A stretch of 50,106 nucleotides of DNA from Rhodocyclaceae bacterium UBA1310 (GTDB lineage: Bacteria > Pseudomonadota > Gammaproteobacteria > Burkholderiales > Rhodocyclaceae): positions 1 through 50,106 of the forward strand of contig DBTS01000148.1 of assembly GCA_002307175.1 (NCBI GenBank), in the 5' to 3' direction. Below, piece by piece: positions 16,551 through 25,218 of the stretch; position 1 is the first letter of the stretch; the number at the start of each line of letters is the position of its first letter. The position numbers and the translations under genes were made by a program. A model generated the notes under the pieces. It searched no databases, was not told the origin of the DNA, and saw only the letters and a list, made by a program, of their open reading frames with translations.

Positions 16551-17441
16551 ATGTCAGTCTTTATCTATCTGCAGGACAGTACGTTTTTCACCGTCTCGGT
16601 GTTTTTGCTGAGCCTGTGCATCGGCAGCTTTCTGAATGTGGTCATCCATCGCCTGCCGCTGATGGAAGAGCGCGAATGGCAGGATGCCGTGGCCGAGATG
16701 GAGAACCGCGAGCCTTCCAAGGAGCCCCGCATTTCGCTGATGTGGCCCGGCTCACGCTGCCCGAAGTGCGGGCACGTCATTACGGCTCTCGAGAACATCC
16801 CCGTCATCAGCTATCTGTTTCTGCGCGGACGCTGCAGCCAGTGCAAAACCGCCATCAGCCCGCGCTACCCGCTGGTGGAACTGTTTACCGCCGTTCTCTC
16901 GGCCCTGGTAGCCTGGCAATTCGGCCCGGGCTGGCAGGCTTTCGGGCCTTTGGTTCTGGTCTGGTGCCTGGTTACCCTCTCGTTCATCGACTTCGACACC
17001 CAGTTGCTTCCTGACGCCATCACCCTGCCCCTGGTCTGGTTTGGTCTGCTGCTGGCCCTGCTGAAACTCTCGCCGCTGTCACTGGAATCCGCCGTGATAG
17101 GGGCGATGGTTGGCTATCTGTCGCTGTGGTCGGTATTCTGGCTCTACTATGGCATCAAGAGCCTGACCAACTGGCTCTACAAGCGTGATGACCCTAAGGA
17201 AGGCATGGGTTACGGAGACTTCAAGCTGCTCGCCTGCCTAGGCGCATTCCTCGGCTGGAAGGCCGTGCCGGTCATCATCCTGCTGTCTTCGGTGGTAGGC
17301 GCCTGCGTGGGCATCAGCATGATTCTGCTGCTGCGCCACGACCGCCGCGTACCGATTCCTTTCGGGCCCTATATCGCGATTGCCGGCGTCCTCACGCTCT
17401 TTATCGGGCAGCCACTGATCCGCCTGGTGGTGCCGTTTTGA
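16551..17441 (+). CDS. pilD: Prepilin peptidase / N-methyltransferase PilD
   Basis: A 296-residue membrane aspartyl protease that cleaves and N-methylates type IV prepilins. The N-terminal domain has the four-cysteine zinc site (CPKC and CSQC). The two catalytic aspartates are in the DFDTQLLPD region and in GYGDFKLL (GxGD motif). About seven to eight membrane segments follow. I choose the ATG at 16551; an upstream in-frame TTG at 16530 falls in the T-tract of the preceding hairpin and lacks a ribosome site. It probably processes the five prepilins encoded at 4567-10466. Confidence 0.95.
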   Translation: MSVFIYLQDSTFFTVSVFLLSLCIGSFLNVVIHRLPLMEEREWQDAVAEMENREPSKEPRISLMWPGSRCPKCGHVITALENIPVISYLFLRGRCSQCKTAISPRYPLVELFTAVLSALVAWQFGPGWQAFGPLVLVWCLVTLSFIDFDTQLLPDAITLPLVWFGLLLALLKLSPLSLESAVIGAMVGYLSLWSVFWLYYGIKSLTNWLYKRDDPKEGMGYGDFKLLACLGAFLGWKAVPVIILLSSVVGACVGISMILLLRHDRRVPIPFGPYIAIAGVLTLFIGQPLIRLVVPF

Positions 17442-17505
17442 GAAGCTGCTGGCGCGAACAGGCTTGAAACGCGGCGTTTCACCCTCATGTTCATCTCAGT
17501 GAAGT

Positions 17506-17538
17506 CCGTCATGCAGACAATTCTGTCCTGACGGTTTT
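17506..17538 (+). terminator. Terminator after pilD
   Basis: CCGTCA 17506-17511 pairs with TGACGG 17529-17534, with an inner GACA/TGTC stem, followed by TTTT. It separates pilBCD from the next operon. Confidence 0.55.
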
Positions 17539-17556
17539 CCTGTTGCGCCAATGCGT

Positions 17557-17562
17557 TAGAAT
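17557..17562 (+). promoter_or_regulatory. Putative -10 element of the fmdB-DUF502 operon
   Basis: TAGAAT, preceded by ATGCGT, 20 bp before the ATG. The 12-base string ATGCGTTAGAAT also occurs before argB (-10 at 26311-26316). No good -35 is visible at 17 bp, so this may depend on the extended element. The AGGAG ribosome site at 17572 follows closely. Confidence 0.35.
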
Positions 17563-17582
17563 GTGAGGTTTAGGAGAAGCAC

Positions 17583-17840
17583 ATGCCTATATACGAATAT
17601 CGTTGTGGCGACTGTGGCCACCAGCAGGATCACCTGCAGAAACACAGCGATCCTCTGATTGAGGTTTGTCCGGCCTGTGGCGGCGCTCACTACGCCAAGC
17701 AGGTGACGGCTGCGGGCTTCCAGCTCAAGGGTAGTGGCTGGTATGAAACCGACTTCAAGTCGGCCTCCCCAAGCTGCCCTGCCGCAGACTCCGGCTCTGC
17801 ACCGCCTCCCTGCGCAGGCGGAAACTGTTCATGCCACTGA
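17583..17840 (+). CDS. FmdB-family zinc ribbon protein
   Basis: An 85-residue protein beginning MPIYEYRC, the hallmark of the FmdB/CxxC_CxxC regulatory-protein family. Zinc ligands are C8, C11, C29 and C32. After the ribbon comes GSGWYETDFK, also conserved, then a Ser/Pro/Cys-rich tail ending CSCH. It has an AGGAG ribosome site. FmdB was first linked to formamidase regulation, but the widespread members have no proven function. It heads a cluster with DUF502 and aspS that recurs in betaproteobacteria. Confidence 0.85.
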   Translation: MPIYEYRCGDCGHQQDHLQKHSDPLIEVCPACGGAHYAKQVTAAGFQLKGSGWYETDFKSASPSCPAADSGSAPPPCAGGNCSCH

Positions 17841-17863
17841 CACGCACGGCCACTATAGCTGCA

Positions 17864-18481
17864 ATGAAAAAATATCTGATCACCGGCCTGCTGGTCTGGA
17901 TGCCACTGGCCATCACGGTCTGGGTGTTGCGCTTGGTCGTCAACACCCTGGACCAGTCACTGCTCCTTCTCCCGCAGGCCTGGCAGCCGAGCAATCTGAT
18001 CGGATTCAAGCTATGGGGGCTGGGCACAGTCCTGACGATTCTGGTTGTCGTGGCCACCGGCGTGGTGACTTCTAACCTTATCGGACAACGGCTGGTGCGG
18101 ATGTGGGAAAGCATCCTGAACCGGATTCCCGTCGTCCGCCAGATATACTCCAGTGTCAAACAGGTTTCGGATACGGTGCTCGGGCCGGGTGGACAGGCCT
18201 TTCGCAAGGCATTGCTGGTGAAGTACCCTCACCAGGATTCGTGGACCATTGCTTTCCAGACCGGCACCCCGGGCGGCGAACTGGCCGACCTGCTCCCCGA
18301 TGATTCGGTGAGCGTGTATGTTCCCACCACCCCCAACCCCACGTCGGGCTTCTTCCTGATGATGGCCCGGAAAGATGTGGTGGAACTGAGCATGTCGGTG
18401 GATGAAGCCTTGAAATTCATCATCTCGATGGGCTCCGTTGCACCGACAGAGGCAAAGAAACCTGAAGAATCGAATGGGTGA
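17864..18481 (+). CDS. DUF502 family inner-membrane protein
   Basis: About 205 residues. Two N-terminal membrane helices (ITGLLVWMPLAITVWVL and GLGTVLTILVVVATGVV) are followed by a soluble domain with IPVVRQIYSSVKQVSDTVL, then FPxTPNPTSGFF-like VPTTPNPTSGFFLM, the DUF502 signature. I start at MKKYLITG because homologues begin there; an in-frame ATG at 17831 overlapping the fmdB stop would add 11 residues and is possible. Function is unknown; it sits between the FmdB-type gene and aspS. Confidence 0.8.
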   Translation: MKKYLITGLLVWMPLAITVWVLRLVVNTLDQSLLLLPQAWQPSNLIGFKLWGLGTVLTILVVVATGVVTSNLIGQRLVRMWESILNRIPVVRQIYSSVKQVSDTVLGPGGQAFRKALLVKYPHQDSWTIAFQTGTPGGELADLLPDDSVSVYVPTTPNPTSGFFLMMARKDVVELSMSVDEALKFIISMGSVAPTEAKKPEESNG

Positions 18482-18552
18482 GCGGCTTCACACTGTGCTT
18501 CCGCCCACTGTACTGACACACTGAAAATAACGACTGATCACGGAGATCATCA

Positions 18553-20346
18553 ATGCGTACCTGTTACTGCGGCCTCGTTTCCGCCGCGCTGCTTGACCAG
18601 ACGGTTACCCTCTACGGTTGGGCCCATCGTCGTCGCGACCACGGCGGCGTCATCTTCATCGACATGCGCGACCGCGAGGGCCTGGTGCAGGTGGTGTGCG
18701 ATCCGGATCGGGCTGAGACCTTCAAGATTGCCGAAGGTGTGCGCAACGAATTCTGCCTGAAGGTTACCGGTAAGGTTCGCCGCCGTCCGGAAGGCACCAT
18801 CAACACGACCCTTGTTTCCGGGGAAGTGGAAGTGCTGGCCTATGAACTGGAAGTGCTGAACCCTTCCGTGACGCCTCCGTTCCAGCTCGACGACGAAAAC
18901 CTCTCGGAAACCGTGCGTCTCACGAACCGCGTACTCGATCTGCGCCGCCCCGCGATGCAGAAGAACATGATTCTGCGTTACAAGACGGCCATGGCGTTCC
19001 GTCGCTTCCTGGACAAGGAAGGCTTCATCGACATCGAAACCCCGATGCTCACGAAGAGCACCCCGGAAGGCGCGCGCGACTACCTCGTGCCCAGCCGCGT
19101 GCACGATGGTCAGTTCTTCGCCCTGCCGCAATCCCCCCAGCTCTTCAAGCAGCTCCTGATGGTGGCGGGTTTCGACCGCTACTACCAGATCACCAAGTGC
19201 TTCCGCGACGAAGACCTGCGTGCCGACCGTCAGCCTGAATTCACCCAGGTCGATATCGAAACCTCCTTCCTCGATGAACACGAAATCACCGCGATCATTG
19301 AAGATCTGATCCGTTATGTGTTCAAGGAAGCTGCCGACGTGGATTTGCCCACCCCGTTCCCACGCATCACCTGGCAGGAATCGATGCGCCGTTACGGCTC
19401 CGACAAGCCTGACCTGCGCGTGACGCTGGAACTTGTGGACATCGCCGACGTGATGCGCGACGTGGCCTTCAAGGTCTTCGCTGGCGCCGCCAACGACCCG
19501 GCCTGCCGCGTGACCGCCCTGCGCGTGCCCGGCGGAGCCTCCATCTCGCGTGGCGAGATCGACGGTTACACCGAGTTTGTGAAGATCTACGGCGCCAAGG
19601 GTCTGGCCTACATCAAGGTCAACGACGTTACCCAGATCAACGAAACCGGCCTGCAGTCGCCGATCGTCAAGAACCTCTCGGAAGCTTCCCTGCGTGCCGT
19701 AATCGAACGCACCGGTGCGCAATCCGGCGACATCATCTTCTTCGGCGCCGACAAGGCCAAGGTCGTCACCGACGCCCTGGGTGCCCTGCGCACCAAGATC
19801 GGCCACGAAAAGGGCCACGTCGATGGTCGCCGCTGGGCACCAGCCTGGGTTGTCGACTTCCCGATGTTCGAGTACGACGAAGAAGACAAGCGCTGGGTTG
19901 CCTGCCACCACCCCTTCACGAGCCCGAAGGACGAGCACATCGAGCTGCTCACCACCGATCCGGGCAAGTGCCTGGCCAAGGCCTACGACCTGGCCATGAA
20001 CGGCTGGGAACTCGGCGGCGGTTCGGTGCGTATCCACCGTGCCGACGTTCAGGAAAAGGTGTTTGCCGCCCTGGGTATCCAGGAGGAAGAAGCCCAGCTC
20101 AAGTTCGGCTTCCTGCTCGACGCCCTGAAGTTTGGCGCACCGCCTCACGGTGGTCTGGCCTTCGGTCTGGACCGTATCGTGACAATGATGACGGGTGCCG
20201 AATCGATCCGTGACGTGATTGCCTTCCCGAAGACTCAGCGTGCCCAGTGTCTGCTCACCCAGGCTCCGAGCCCGGTTGACGAAAAGCAGCTGCGCGAGCT
20301 GCATATCCGCCTGCGCAATGTGACGAAGCCTGAAGGTGCTGCCTAA
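18553..20346 (+). CDS. aspS: Aspartyl-tRNA synthetase
   Basis: A 597-residue class II tRNA synthetase. The N-terminal OB-fold anticodon-binding domain begins MRTCYCGLV and has TLYGWAHRRRDHGGVIFIDMRDREG. Motif 1 is near GFIDIETPML, motif 2 is FRDEDLRADRQPEFTQVD, and motif 3 is GLAFGLDRIVTMM. The GAD insertion domain characteristic of bacterial AspRS lies near residues 290-410. Length fits the bacterial type. Many proteobacterial enzymes of this class are non-discriminating (AspS also charges tRNA-Asn); that cannot be decided here. ATG with GGAG 9 nt upstream. Confidence 0.97.
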   Translation: MRTCYCGLVSAALLDQTVTLYGWAHRRRDHGGVIFIDMRDREGLVQVVCDPDRAETFKIAEGVRNEFCLKVTGKVRRRPEGTINTTLVSGEVEVLAYELEVLNPSVTPPFQLDDENLSETVRLTNRVLDLRRPAMQKNMILRYKTAMAFRRFLDKEGFIDIETPMLTKSTPEGARDYLVPSRVHDGQFFALPQSPQLFKQLLMVAGFDRYYQITKCFRDEDLRADRQPEFTQVDIETSFLDEHEITAIIEDLIRYVFKEAADVDLPTPFPRITWQESMRRYGSDKPDLRVTLELVDIADVMRDVAFKVFAGAANDPACRVTALRVPGGASISRGEIDGYTEFVKIYGAKGLAYIKVNDVTQINETGLQSPIVKNLSEASLRAVIERTGAQSGDIIFFGADKAKVVTDALGALRTKIGHEKGHVDGRRWAPAWVVDFPMFEYDEEDKRWVACHHPFTSPKDEHIELLTTDPGKCLAKAYDLAMNGWELGGGSVRIHRADVQEKVFAALGIQEEEAQLKFGFLLDALKFGAPPHGGLAFGLDRIVTMMTGAESIRDVIAFPKTQRAQCLLTQAPSPVDEKQLRELHIRLRNVTKPEGAA

Positions 20347-20370
20347 GTCTTTTCGATAGTCTCCTGTTAC

Positions 20371-20397
20371 AGGGCCACCGGGCATCCCGGTGGCCCT
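20371..20397 (+). terminator. Long hairpin after aspS, overlapping the next gene's start region
   Basis: A perfect 12-bp inverted repeat (20371-20382 with 20386-20397) around a CAT loop. The following bases (TGTGCATTT) are only moderately T-rich. The earliest start codon of the downstream peptidase frame lies within the right arm. Confidence 0.55.
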
Positions 20398-22501
20398 TGT
20401 GCATTTCTGGATTCCTGCAAAACCCTTGGAACTCGATCTCCCCTCCATTCCTCCGCAAGCCCCTGCCCGCCCCAGGAAACTGGAAATGCACGGCAAAGTC
20501 CGCATTGATCCGTTTCACTGGATGCGGCGTGCACATAAAACCACCCTGATCGACTATCTGCAGGCTGAGAATGCATACGCCGCAGCCGCCATGGCTCCGC
20601 TCAAGCCCCTGCAGGATGCGCTGTACACCGAAATGCTGGGACGCATCCAGGAAGCGGACCTCTCGGTGCCGGTACGCTTCGGGGAATGGATGTACTACAG
20701 CCAGACGCGCCAGGGCTCGCAGTACGCCGTGCATCTTCGCCGGCGCATCGTTGACGGCGAGTGGGAAGACTCTCCCGAAGAAATCCTTCTCGACGAAAAC
20801 CTTGAAGCTGCCGGTCACCCCTTCTACGAAGTGGGTGACTATGAAGTAAGCCCTTCCGGACGCTATCTGGCCTGGGCCGAAGATATTCGCGGCGACCGCA
20901 GTTACCGCCTGCGCGTGCGCGATCTGGTGCGTGGCAAAGACCACTCGCTGCGCCGCTCCGGGGTGGTCTCGCTCGCCTGGGCAGAAGACGAAACGGAAAA
21001 AGGACTGACGCTGTTCTTCGTCACCGAAGATCGCCAGACGCATCGCGCCAATCAGCTCTGGCGCCAGCACCTCACCGAGAAGACACCAACCCCGCTCTAC
21101 GAGGAACGCGATGAACGCTTCAGTGTGTATATCGCCAAGACGCGCAGCCGCCATCTGCTGATCCTCAACACCACCAGCCATACCACCAGCGAAACGCGCA
21201 TCCTCCCGGCAGCCAGACCGACCGGGCGCTGGCGCCTGGTGCAGCGGCGCCGTGCCGGCGTCGAATACGAAGTCGATCACCACAGCGACTCGCTCTACAT
21301 CCGCATCAATGACACGGGCGAGAACTTCCGCCTGATCAAGACTCCTCTGGATGCCTGGGAAAAAGAGCACTGGCAGGAAGTCATTGCTGACCGCCCGGAT
21401 GTCGTCCTCGAAGGTGTCGATATCTACCGCGACTGGCTGATTGCCACCGAACGCAAATCCGGTGTCCCTAGTCTGGCCGTGACCCATCTAGCGAGCGGCG
21501 ACACCCACGAAATCGCTTTCGCCGACCCCACCTACGTCGTCGATCTGGATGATCTGCCGGAATGGGATACCGCGGGCCTGCGCTATGTCTACGAATCCCT
21601 GACCACACCGGATTCGATTTACGACTACGATCCGCACACCCGCACCGCCACACTGCTCAAACGCCAGCCGGTGCTGGGAGACTTTGACCCAGCCTACTAC
21701 GTCTCCCGCCGAATCGAAGCCATTGCCGAAGATGGCACCCGCGTCCCCGTCTCCCTGGTGCACCACCGCGATACCCGCCTTGATGGATCGGCCCCACTCT
21801 GGCTGGAAGGCTATGGGGCCTACGGTGTCGTCAATGACCCCTGGTTTTCTGTCACGCGACTCTCTCTGCTCGACCGCGGCTGGGTATTTGCCATCGCCCA
21901 TGTGCGCGGCGGTGGCGATCTGGGCCAGGCCTGGCACGAAGCCGGCAAGCTCGAACACAAACCCCGCAGCTTCAGCGATTTCATCGCCTGTGCCCGTGCC
22001 CTGGTCGGCGCAGGCTATACCCGGGCAGGACGCATTCTTGCCAATGGAGGCAGTGCCGGGGGCCTGCTGATTGCCACCGCCCTGAATCAGGTGCCTGATC
22101 TGTTTGGCGGGGCGATCCTCGAAGTACCGTTTGTGGACGTGGTGACCACCATGCTTGACCCATCCTTGCCACTGACCGTCGGAGAGTACGAGGAATGGGG
22201 CAATCCTGAACGGCGCAACGACTACGCGCGTATGCTCGCCTGGTCGCCTTATGACAATCTGGAACCCCGCCCTTATCCCCCCATCCTGCTGGAAGCCGGG
22301 CTGCACGACACTCAGGTGATGATCTGGGAATCCGCCAAATACGTGGCCAAACACCGCATGCTCAGAACCGACAGCAACCCGCTACTGTTCCTCACCAGCA
22401 TGCAGGCTGGCCACGGCGGGGCCTCCGGCCGCTACGACGCACTGCATGAACGGGCCCGGCAACTGGCCTTTGCACTGAGCATTCTGCCAACGGCTGGATA
22501 A
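20390..22501 (+). CDS. ptrB: Oligopeptidase B (S9 family serine peptidase)
   Basis: About 690-703 residues of the prolyl oligopeptidase superfamily. An N-terminal beta-propeller domain (opening with HGKVRIDPFHWMR) is followed by an alpha/beta-hydrolase domain. Nucleophile Ser is in GGSAGGLL; EAGLHDTQV contains the Asp and AGHGG the His of the triad. The MCAAVAHVRGGG-like stretch here reads FAIAHVRGGGDLGQAWHEAGK, typical of oligopeptidase B. It cleaves short peptides after Arg/Lys in the cytosol. The start is uncertain: GTG at 20390 or 20399 or TTG at 20423; the first two fall in or beside the hairpin after aspS, so a later one may be used. Confidence 0.9.
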   Translation: MALVHFWIPAKPLELDLPSIPPQAPARPRKLEMHGKVRIDPFHWMRRAHKTTLIDYLQAENAYAAAAMAPLKPLQDALYTEMLGRIQEADLSVPVRFGEWMYYSQTRQGSQYAVHLRRRIVDGEWEDSPEEILLDENLEAAGHPFYEVGDYEVSPSGRYLAWAEDIRGDRSYRLRVRDLVRGKDHSLRRSGVVSLAWAEDETEKGLTLFFVTEDRQTHRANQLWRQHLTEKTPTPLYEERDERFSVYIAKTRSRHLLILNTTSHTTSETRILPAARPTGRWRLVQRRRAGVEYEVDHHSDSLYIRINDTGENFRLIKTPLDAWEKEHWQEVIADRPDVVLEGVDIYRDWLIATERKSGVPSLAVTHLASGDTHEIAFADPTYVVDLDDLPEWDTAGLRYVYESLTTPDSIYDYDPHTRTATLLKRQPVLGDFDPAYYVSRRIEAIAEDGTRVPVSLVHHRDTRLDGSAPLWLEGYGAYGVVNDPWFSVTRLSLLDRGWVFAIAHVRGGGDLGQAWHEAGKLEHKPRSFSDFIACARALVGAGYTRAGRILANGGSAGGLLIATALNQVPDLFGGAILEVPFVDVVTTMLDPSLPLTVGEYEEWGNPERRNDYARMLAWSPYDNLEPRPYPPILLEAGLHDTQVMIWESAKYVAKHRMLRTDSNPLLFLTSMQAGHGGASGRYDALHERARQLAFALSILPTAG

Positions 22502-22514
22502 CGCGAAATGAAGG

Positions 22515-22541
22515 GCATGACGGTCCAGGGTGCCGTCATGC
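22515..22541 (+). terminator. Possible terminator hairpin after ptrB
   Basis: GCATGACGG 22515-22523 pairs perfectly with CCGTCATGC 22533-22541 across a 9-nt loop. No T-tract follows directly, so termination would be weak or factor-dependent. Confidence 0.4.
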
Positions 22542-22635
22542 TCACATGCATATTTACCCGCTGACACTAAAGAAAATTGGAAATTGGCCGTAGCCCCGTG
22601 TGATCGGGAGACTCTGCTCACCAACGCCACAGGCC

Positions 22636-24267
22636 ATGCCACAAAAGATCGAAGACATCTCCGTACTGATAGTCGAAGCCAACGCTTCGATGCGCACCCA
22701 GCTTCGTGGCATGCTGGCCCACTGTGGCATCACGCGCGTATCGCTGGCGGTTTCCGCTGGCGCCGGCGTACGCAAGCTGCGTGACCAGAATTTCGACATC
22801 ATTCTGTGTGAATATCATCTTGGCGACGGGCAGGATGGCCAGCACCTGCTGGAAGATCTGCGCAGCCACCACCTCATTCCGCTATCCACGCTATTCCTGA
22901 TGCTCACCGGAGAGAGCCAGCACGAGAAAGTGGTTGGCACGGCAGAACTCGCCCCCAACGATTACATTCTCAAGCCCTTCTCGGCAGACAAGCTGCTGGC
23001 GCGCCTGTCGCGGGCGCTGGAAAAACGCGACTATTTCATCCCGCTCTACAAGCTCATTGAAGCCGGCAACACGCTGGAAGCGATCGAGACCTGCCGCAAG
23101 GCCGAGCAGGACACCCCGCAATACCAGATCGATTTCATGCGCCTGCGCGCCGAGTTGCACATTGCCGCCGGACAGGCTGTCGAAGCTCAGGAAGTCTATC
23201 GACTGGTCACGGAGAATCGGGCAGTTCCCTGGGCCAAGCTCGGGCTGGCAAAAACGCTGTTCATGCAGAAGCGTTACGACGAGGCAGAAACCCAGCTGGA
23301 GAATCTGCTGGAGGAGAGCAATCTCTATCTCGATGCTTACGACCTCCTCGCCCAGACCCGTGAAGCAGCAGGCCGCGTCGATGATGCCAAAAACACCCTG
23401 CTCGAAGCCGTGAAGGTCTCCCCCAACACCATACGCCGCTTGCGCAAACTGGGAGAAGTCTCGGCTCAGGCGGGCGACATGGAAACCGCCACACGCGTGC
23501 TGACCAATGTTGTTAGCAACAGCAAATACTCGGATTTCCGCGATCCCGAGGATCACGTCCAGCTCATCAAGGCCCAACTGGGGATGGGAGATGCCACTGC
23601 TGCCGCAAACACCATGCGCGATCTCGAACGCAGCATGGAAGGCCTGCCCAAGACGGCCCTTTGCAAGGCCCTGTCCACCGCCATGATGGCCACCCAGGCT
23701 GGTGACACAGACCGCGCAGCTGCCGCGCTGGATGAAGCCATGCGCTTCAACGATCCCCGCCTGGGCGCCTCGATCGCCCTGAAGAAAGCGCTCGCCAAGG
23801 TTTGCCTCGACAACAAGCTTGATGACAAGGCCGAGGAAATCATCATGGATGCGATGCGTCACGCCGCCGATGACGAGGCCGTTGAGACCATCAAAACCAT
23901 GCTCGATGATCTGGGCCACCCGGAGCTGGGTGCCACACTCGCCACCCGTGTGCGTACCGAAGTACGCGATCTCATGACTGAAGGTGCGAAACTGGCACAA
24001 AGCGGCGATTTCGATGGTGCCGTGCGCCAGATGCTGCAGGCTGCTGAACGCCTGCCCGGGAATACCTCGGTACTCTTCAATGCGTCACTGGCGCTGCTCA
24101 AGCACATTGAAAACGCCGGCTGGAACGACCACTTTGCACAAACCGCGCGCGACAACATCGCCCGCGTGCGCAAGCAGGACCCGGGCAACCCCCGCCTCTC
24201 AGCGCTCGTCAATTACTACCACGCAGTGCTCAAAAAGTACGGTATCCGGCCAGAAAATGTGAAATAG
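22636..24267 (+). CDS. Receiver-domain protein with C-terminal TPR repeats, atypical phospho-acceptor
   Basis: A 543-residue protein. Residues 8-125 form a CheY-like receiver: the signalling Thr is T91 (MLTGE) and the Lys is K113 (ILKPF). However, the acidic pocket reads VEAN (E14, A15) and the phospho-acceptor position is Glu (ILCEYHL, E59) instead of Asp. The rest is helical TPR-like repeats (for example AKLGLAKTLFMQKRYDEAETQLENLL). It is probably a scaffolding or signalling protein that does not need phosphorylation. I start at ATG 22636 since the 12 upstream residues of the frame have no receiver character. It resembles a family of TPR response regulators in betaproteobacteria. Confidence 0.8.
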   Translation: MPQKIEDISVLIVEANASMRTQLRGMLAHCGITRVSLAVSAGAGVRKLRDQNFDIILCEYHLGDGQDGQHLLEDLRSHHLIPLSTLFLMLTGESQHEKVVGTAELAPNDYILKPFSADKLLARLSRALEKRDYFIPLYKLIEAGNTLEAIETCRKAEQDTPQYQIDFMRLRAELHIAAGQAVEAQEVYRLVTENRAVPWAKLGLAKTLFMQKRYDEAETQLENLLEESNLYLDAYDLLAQTREAAGRVDDAKNTLLEAVKVSPNTIRRLRKLGEVSAQAGDMETATRVLTNVVSNSKYSDFRDPEDHVQLIKAQLGMGDATAAANTMRDLERSMEGLPKTALCKALSTAMMATQAGDTDRAAAALDEAMRFNDPRLGASIALKKALAKVCLDNKLDDKAEEIIMDAMRHAADDEAVETIKTMLDDLGHPELGATLATRVRTEVRDLMTEGAKLAQSGDFDGAVRQMLQAAERLPGNTSVLFNASLALLKHIENAGWNDHFAQTARDNIARVRKQDPGNPRLSALVNYYHAVLKKYGIRPENVK

Positions 24268-24376
24268 CACACAGCAAGCAACAAATTCCGGAAAAGCTTG
24301 CAACTGCGCAAAAGGCTGCCACACAGCAGGTCCTCCCCCTGCTAAACTTGCGTTTTAAAGTATTGCCTGTCCACCC

Positions 24377-24763
24377 ATGCATACTTTGCGCACACTCGTT
24401 GTACTGTTTGCCCTCTTCCTGGCAAGCCTCTTCGGTACGACAACGGAAGCCTCCCCACGCCCTGCCGGGGGCCCATCGCTGCGCGGCATCCCCGCCATCC
24501 AGATCCACGAACTACCCGCCGAAGCGCGGCAGACGCTTGCACTGATCCGGCGTGGAGGGCCTTTCCCGTTCCGCCGTGATGGCGTCGTCTTCCAGAACCG
24601 CGAACACCGCCTGCCTGCCCAGGCGGCCGGCTATTACCACGAATTCACTGTTCCCACGCCAGGCCAGCGTGATCGCGGCCCCCGTCGCATCATATCCGGT
24701 AGCCCTGACGAGTATTACTACACTGCAGACCATTACCGCAGCTTCTCCCGGATCCAGCCATGA
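24377..24763 (+). CDS. Secreted guanyl-specific ribonuclease, barnase/RNase Sa family
   Basis: A 128-residue protein with a signal peptide (LVVLFALFLASLFG, cleavage near TEA-SP). The mature part matches microbial RNase N1/T1 enzymes: GGPFPFRRDGVVFQNRE, then GYYHEFTVPTPG, RGPRRII and YYTADHYRSF. By alignment with RNase Sa, catalytic E89, R100, R104 and H119 are all present, so it should be active. It ends in an ATGA overlap with the barstar gene, so inhibitor is made in step with the enzyme. The product is expected in periplasm or medium. Confidence 0.9.
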   Translation: MHTLRTLVVLFALFLASLFGTTTEASPRPAGGPSLRGIPAIQIHELPAEARQTLALIRRGGPFPFRRDGVVFQNREHRLPAQAAGYYHEFTVPTPGQRDRGPRRIISGSPDEYYYTADHYRSFSRIQP

Positions 24764-25218
24764 ACGCCTCCCTTGATCAGTCTCCCGACGCTGCAAACCT
24801 GCTGCGCGATATTGCCCGTGCCGGCCTCTATAGCGCCGACGAAGATTGCGCCTGCTCCCTCTACCACGCTGGGCCAAGCGCCGGGTTCAATGTCTATCGC
24901 ATCGACTTTGGTCAAGCCCACGACCTTGAGAGCCTGCACTATGTTCTCAGCCATTCCCTGCATTTCCCGGATTGGTACGGCGCCAACTGGGACGGCCTCA
25001 CCGACTGCCTCACCGATATGTCGTGGAACGAAGCCAGTGGCTATCTCCTTATTTTGCAACGTACCGACGTCCTGCAGCGTGCGCACCCCGAAGCCTTCAG
25101 GACACTCCTGGAAGTGCTCGGCGACACAGCCCGGTTCTGGCGTGAGCAGGGAACCTCTTTCTGGACGCTGATCATCGGCGAAAATATCAAACTCCCCCAT
25201 CTGGAAGTTCACTCGTGA
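24760..25218 (+). CDS. Barstar-family ribonuclease inhibitor
   Basis: A 152-residue cytosolic protein. The barstar core spans about residues 43-145. FPDWYGANWDGLTDCL carries the two aspartates (D78 and D82) that correspond to barstar D35 and D39, which plug the RNase active site. Its start overlaps the RNase stop by 4 nt and its stop overlaps the nudB GTG by 4 nt. It would protect the cell from unsecreted RNase. The 40-residue N-terminal extension before the core is longer than in Bacillus barstar. Confidence 0.9.
   Translation: MNASLDQSPDAANLLRDIARAGLYSADEDCACSLYHAGPSAGFNVYRIDFGQAHDLESLHYVLSHSLHFPDWYGANWDGLTDCLTDMSWNEASGYLLILQRTDVLQRAHPEAFRTLLEVLGDTARFWREQGTSFWTLIIGENIKLPHLEVHS

Noticed and set aside
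18550..20505. 651-codon open frame antisense to aspS
   Set aside because: It mirrors the whole of aspS, whose protein matches the family end to end; the antisense product is His/Val/Gly-rich with no domain and arises from GC-rich codon bias.
24377..25218. Barnase-barstar as a type VI or contact-dependent toxin-immunity pair
   Set aside because: The RNase has a classical signal peptide, no Rhs/CdiA/VgrG fusion, and no secretion genes nearby.
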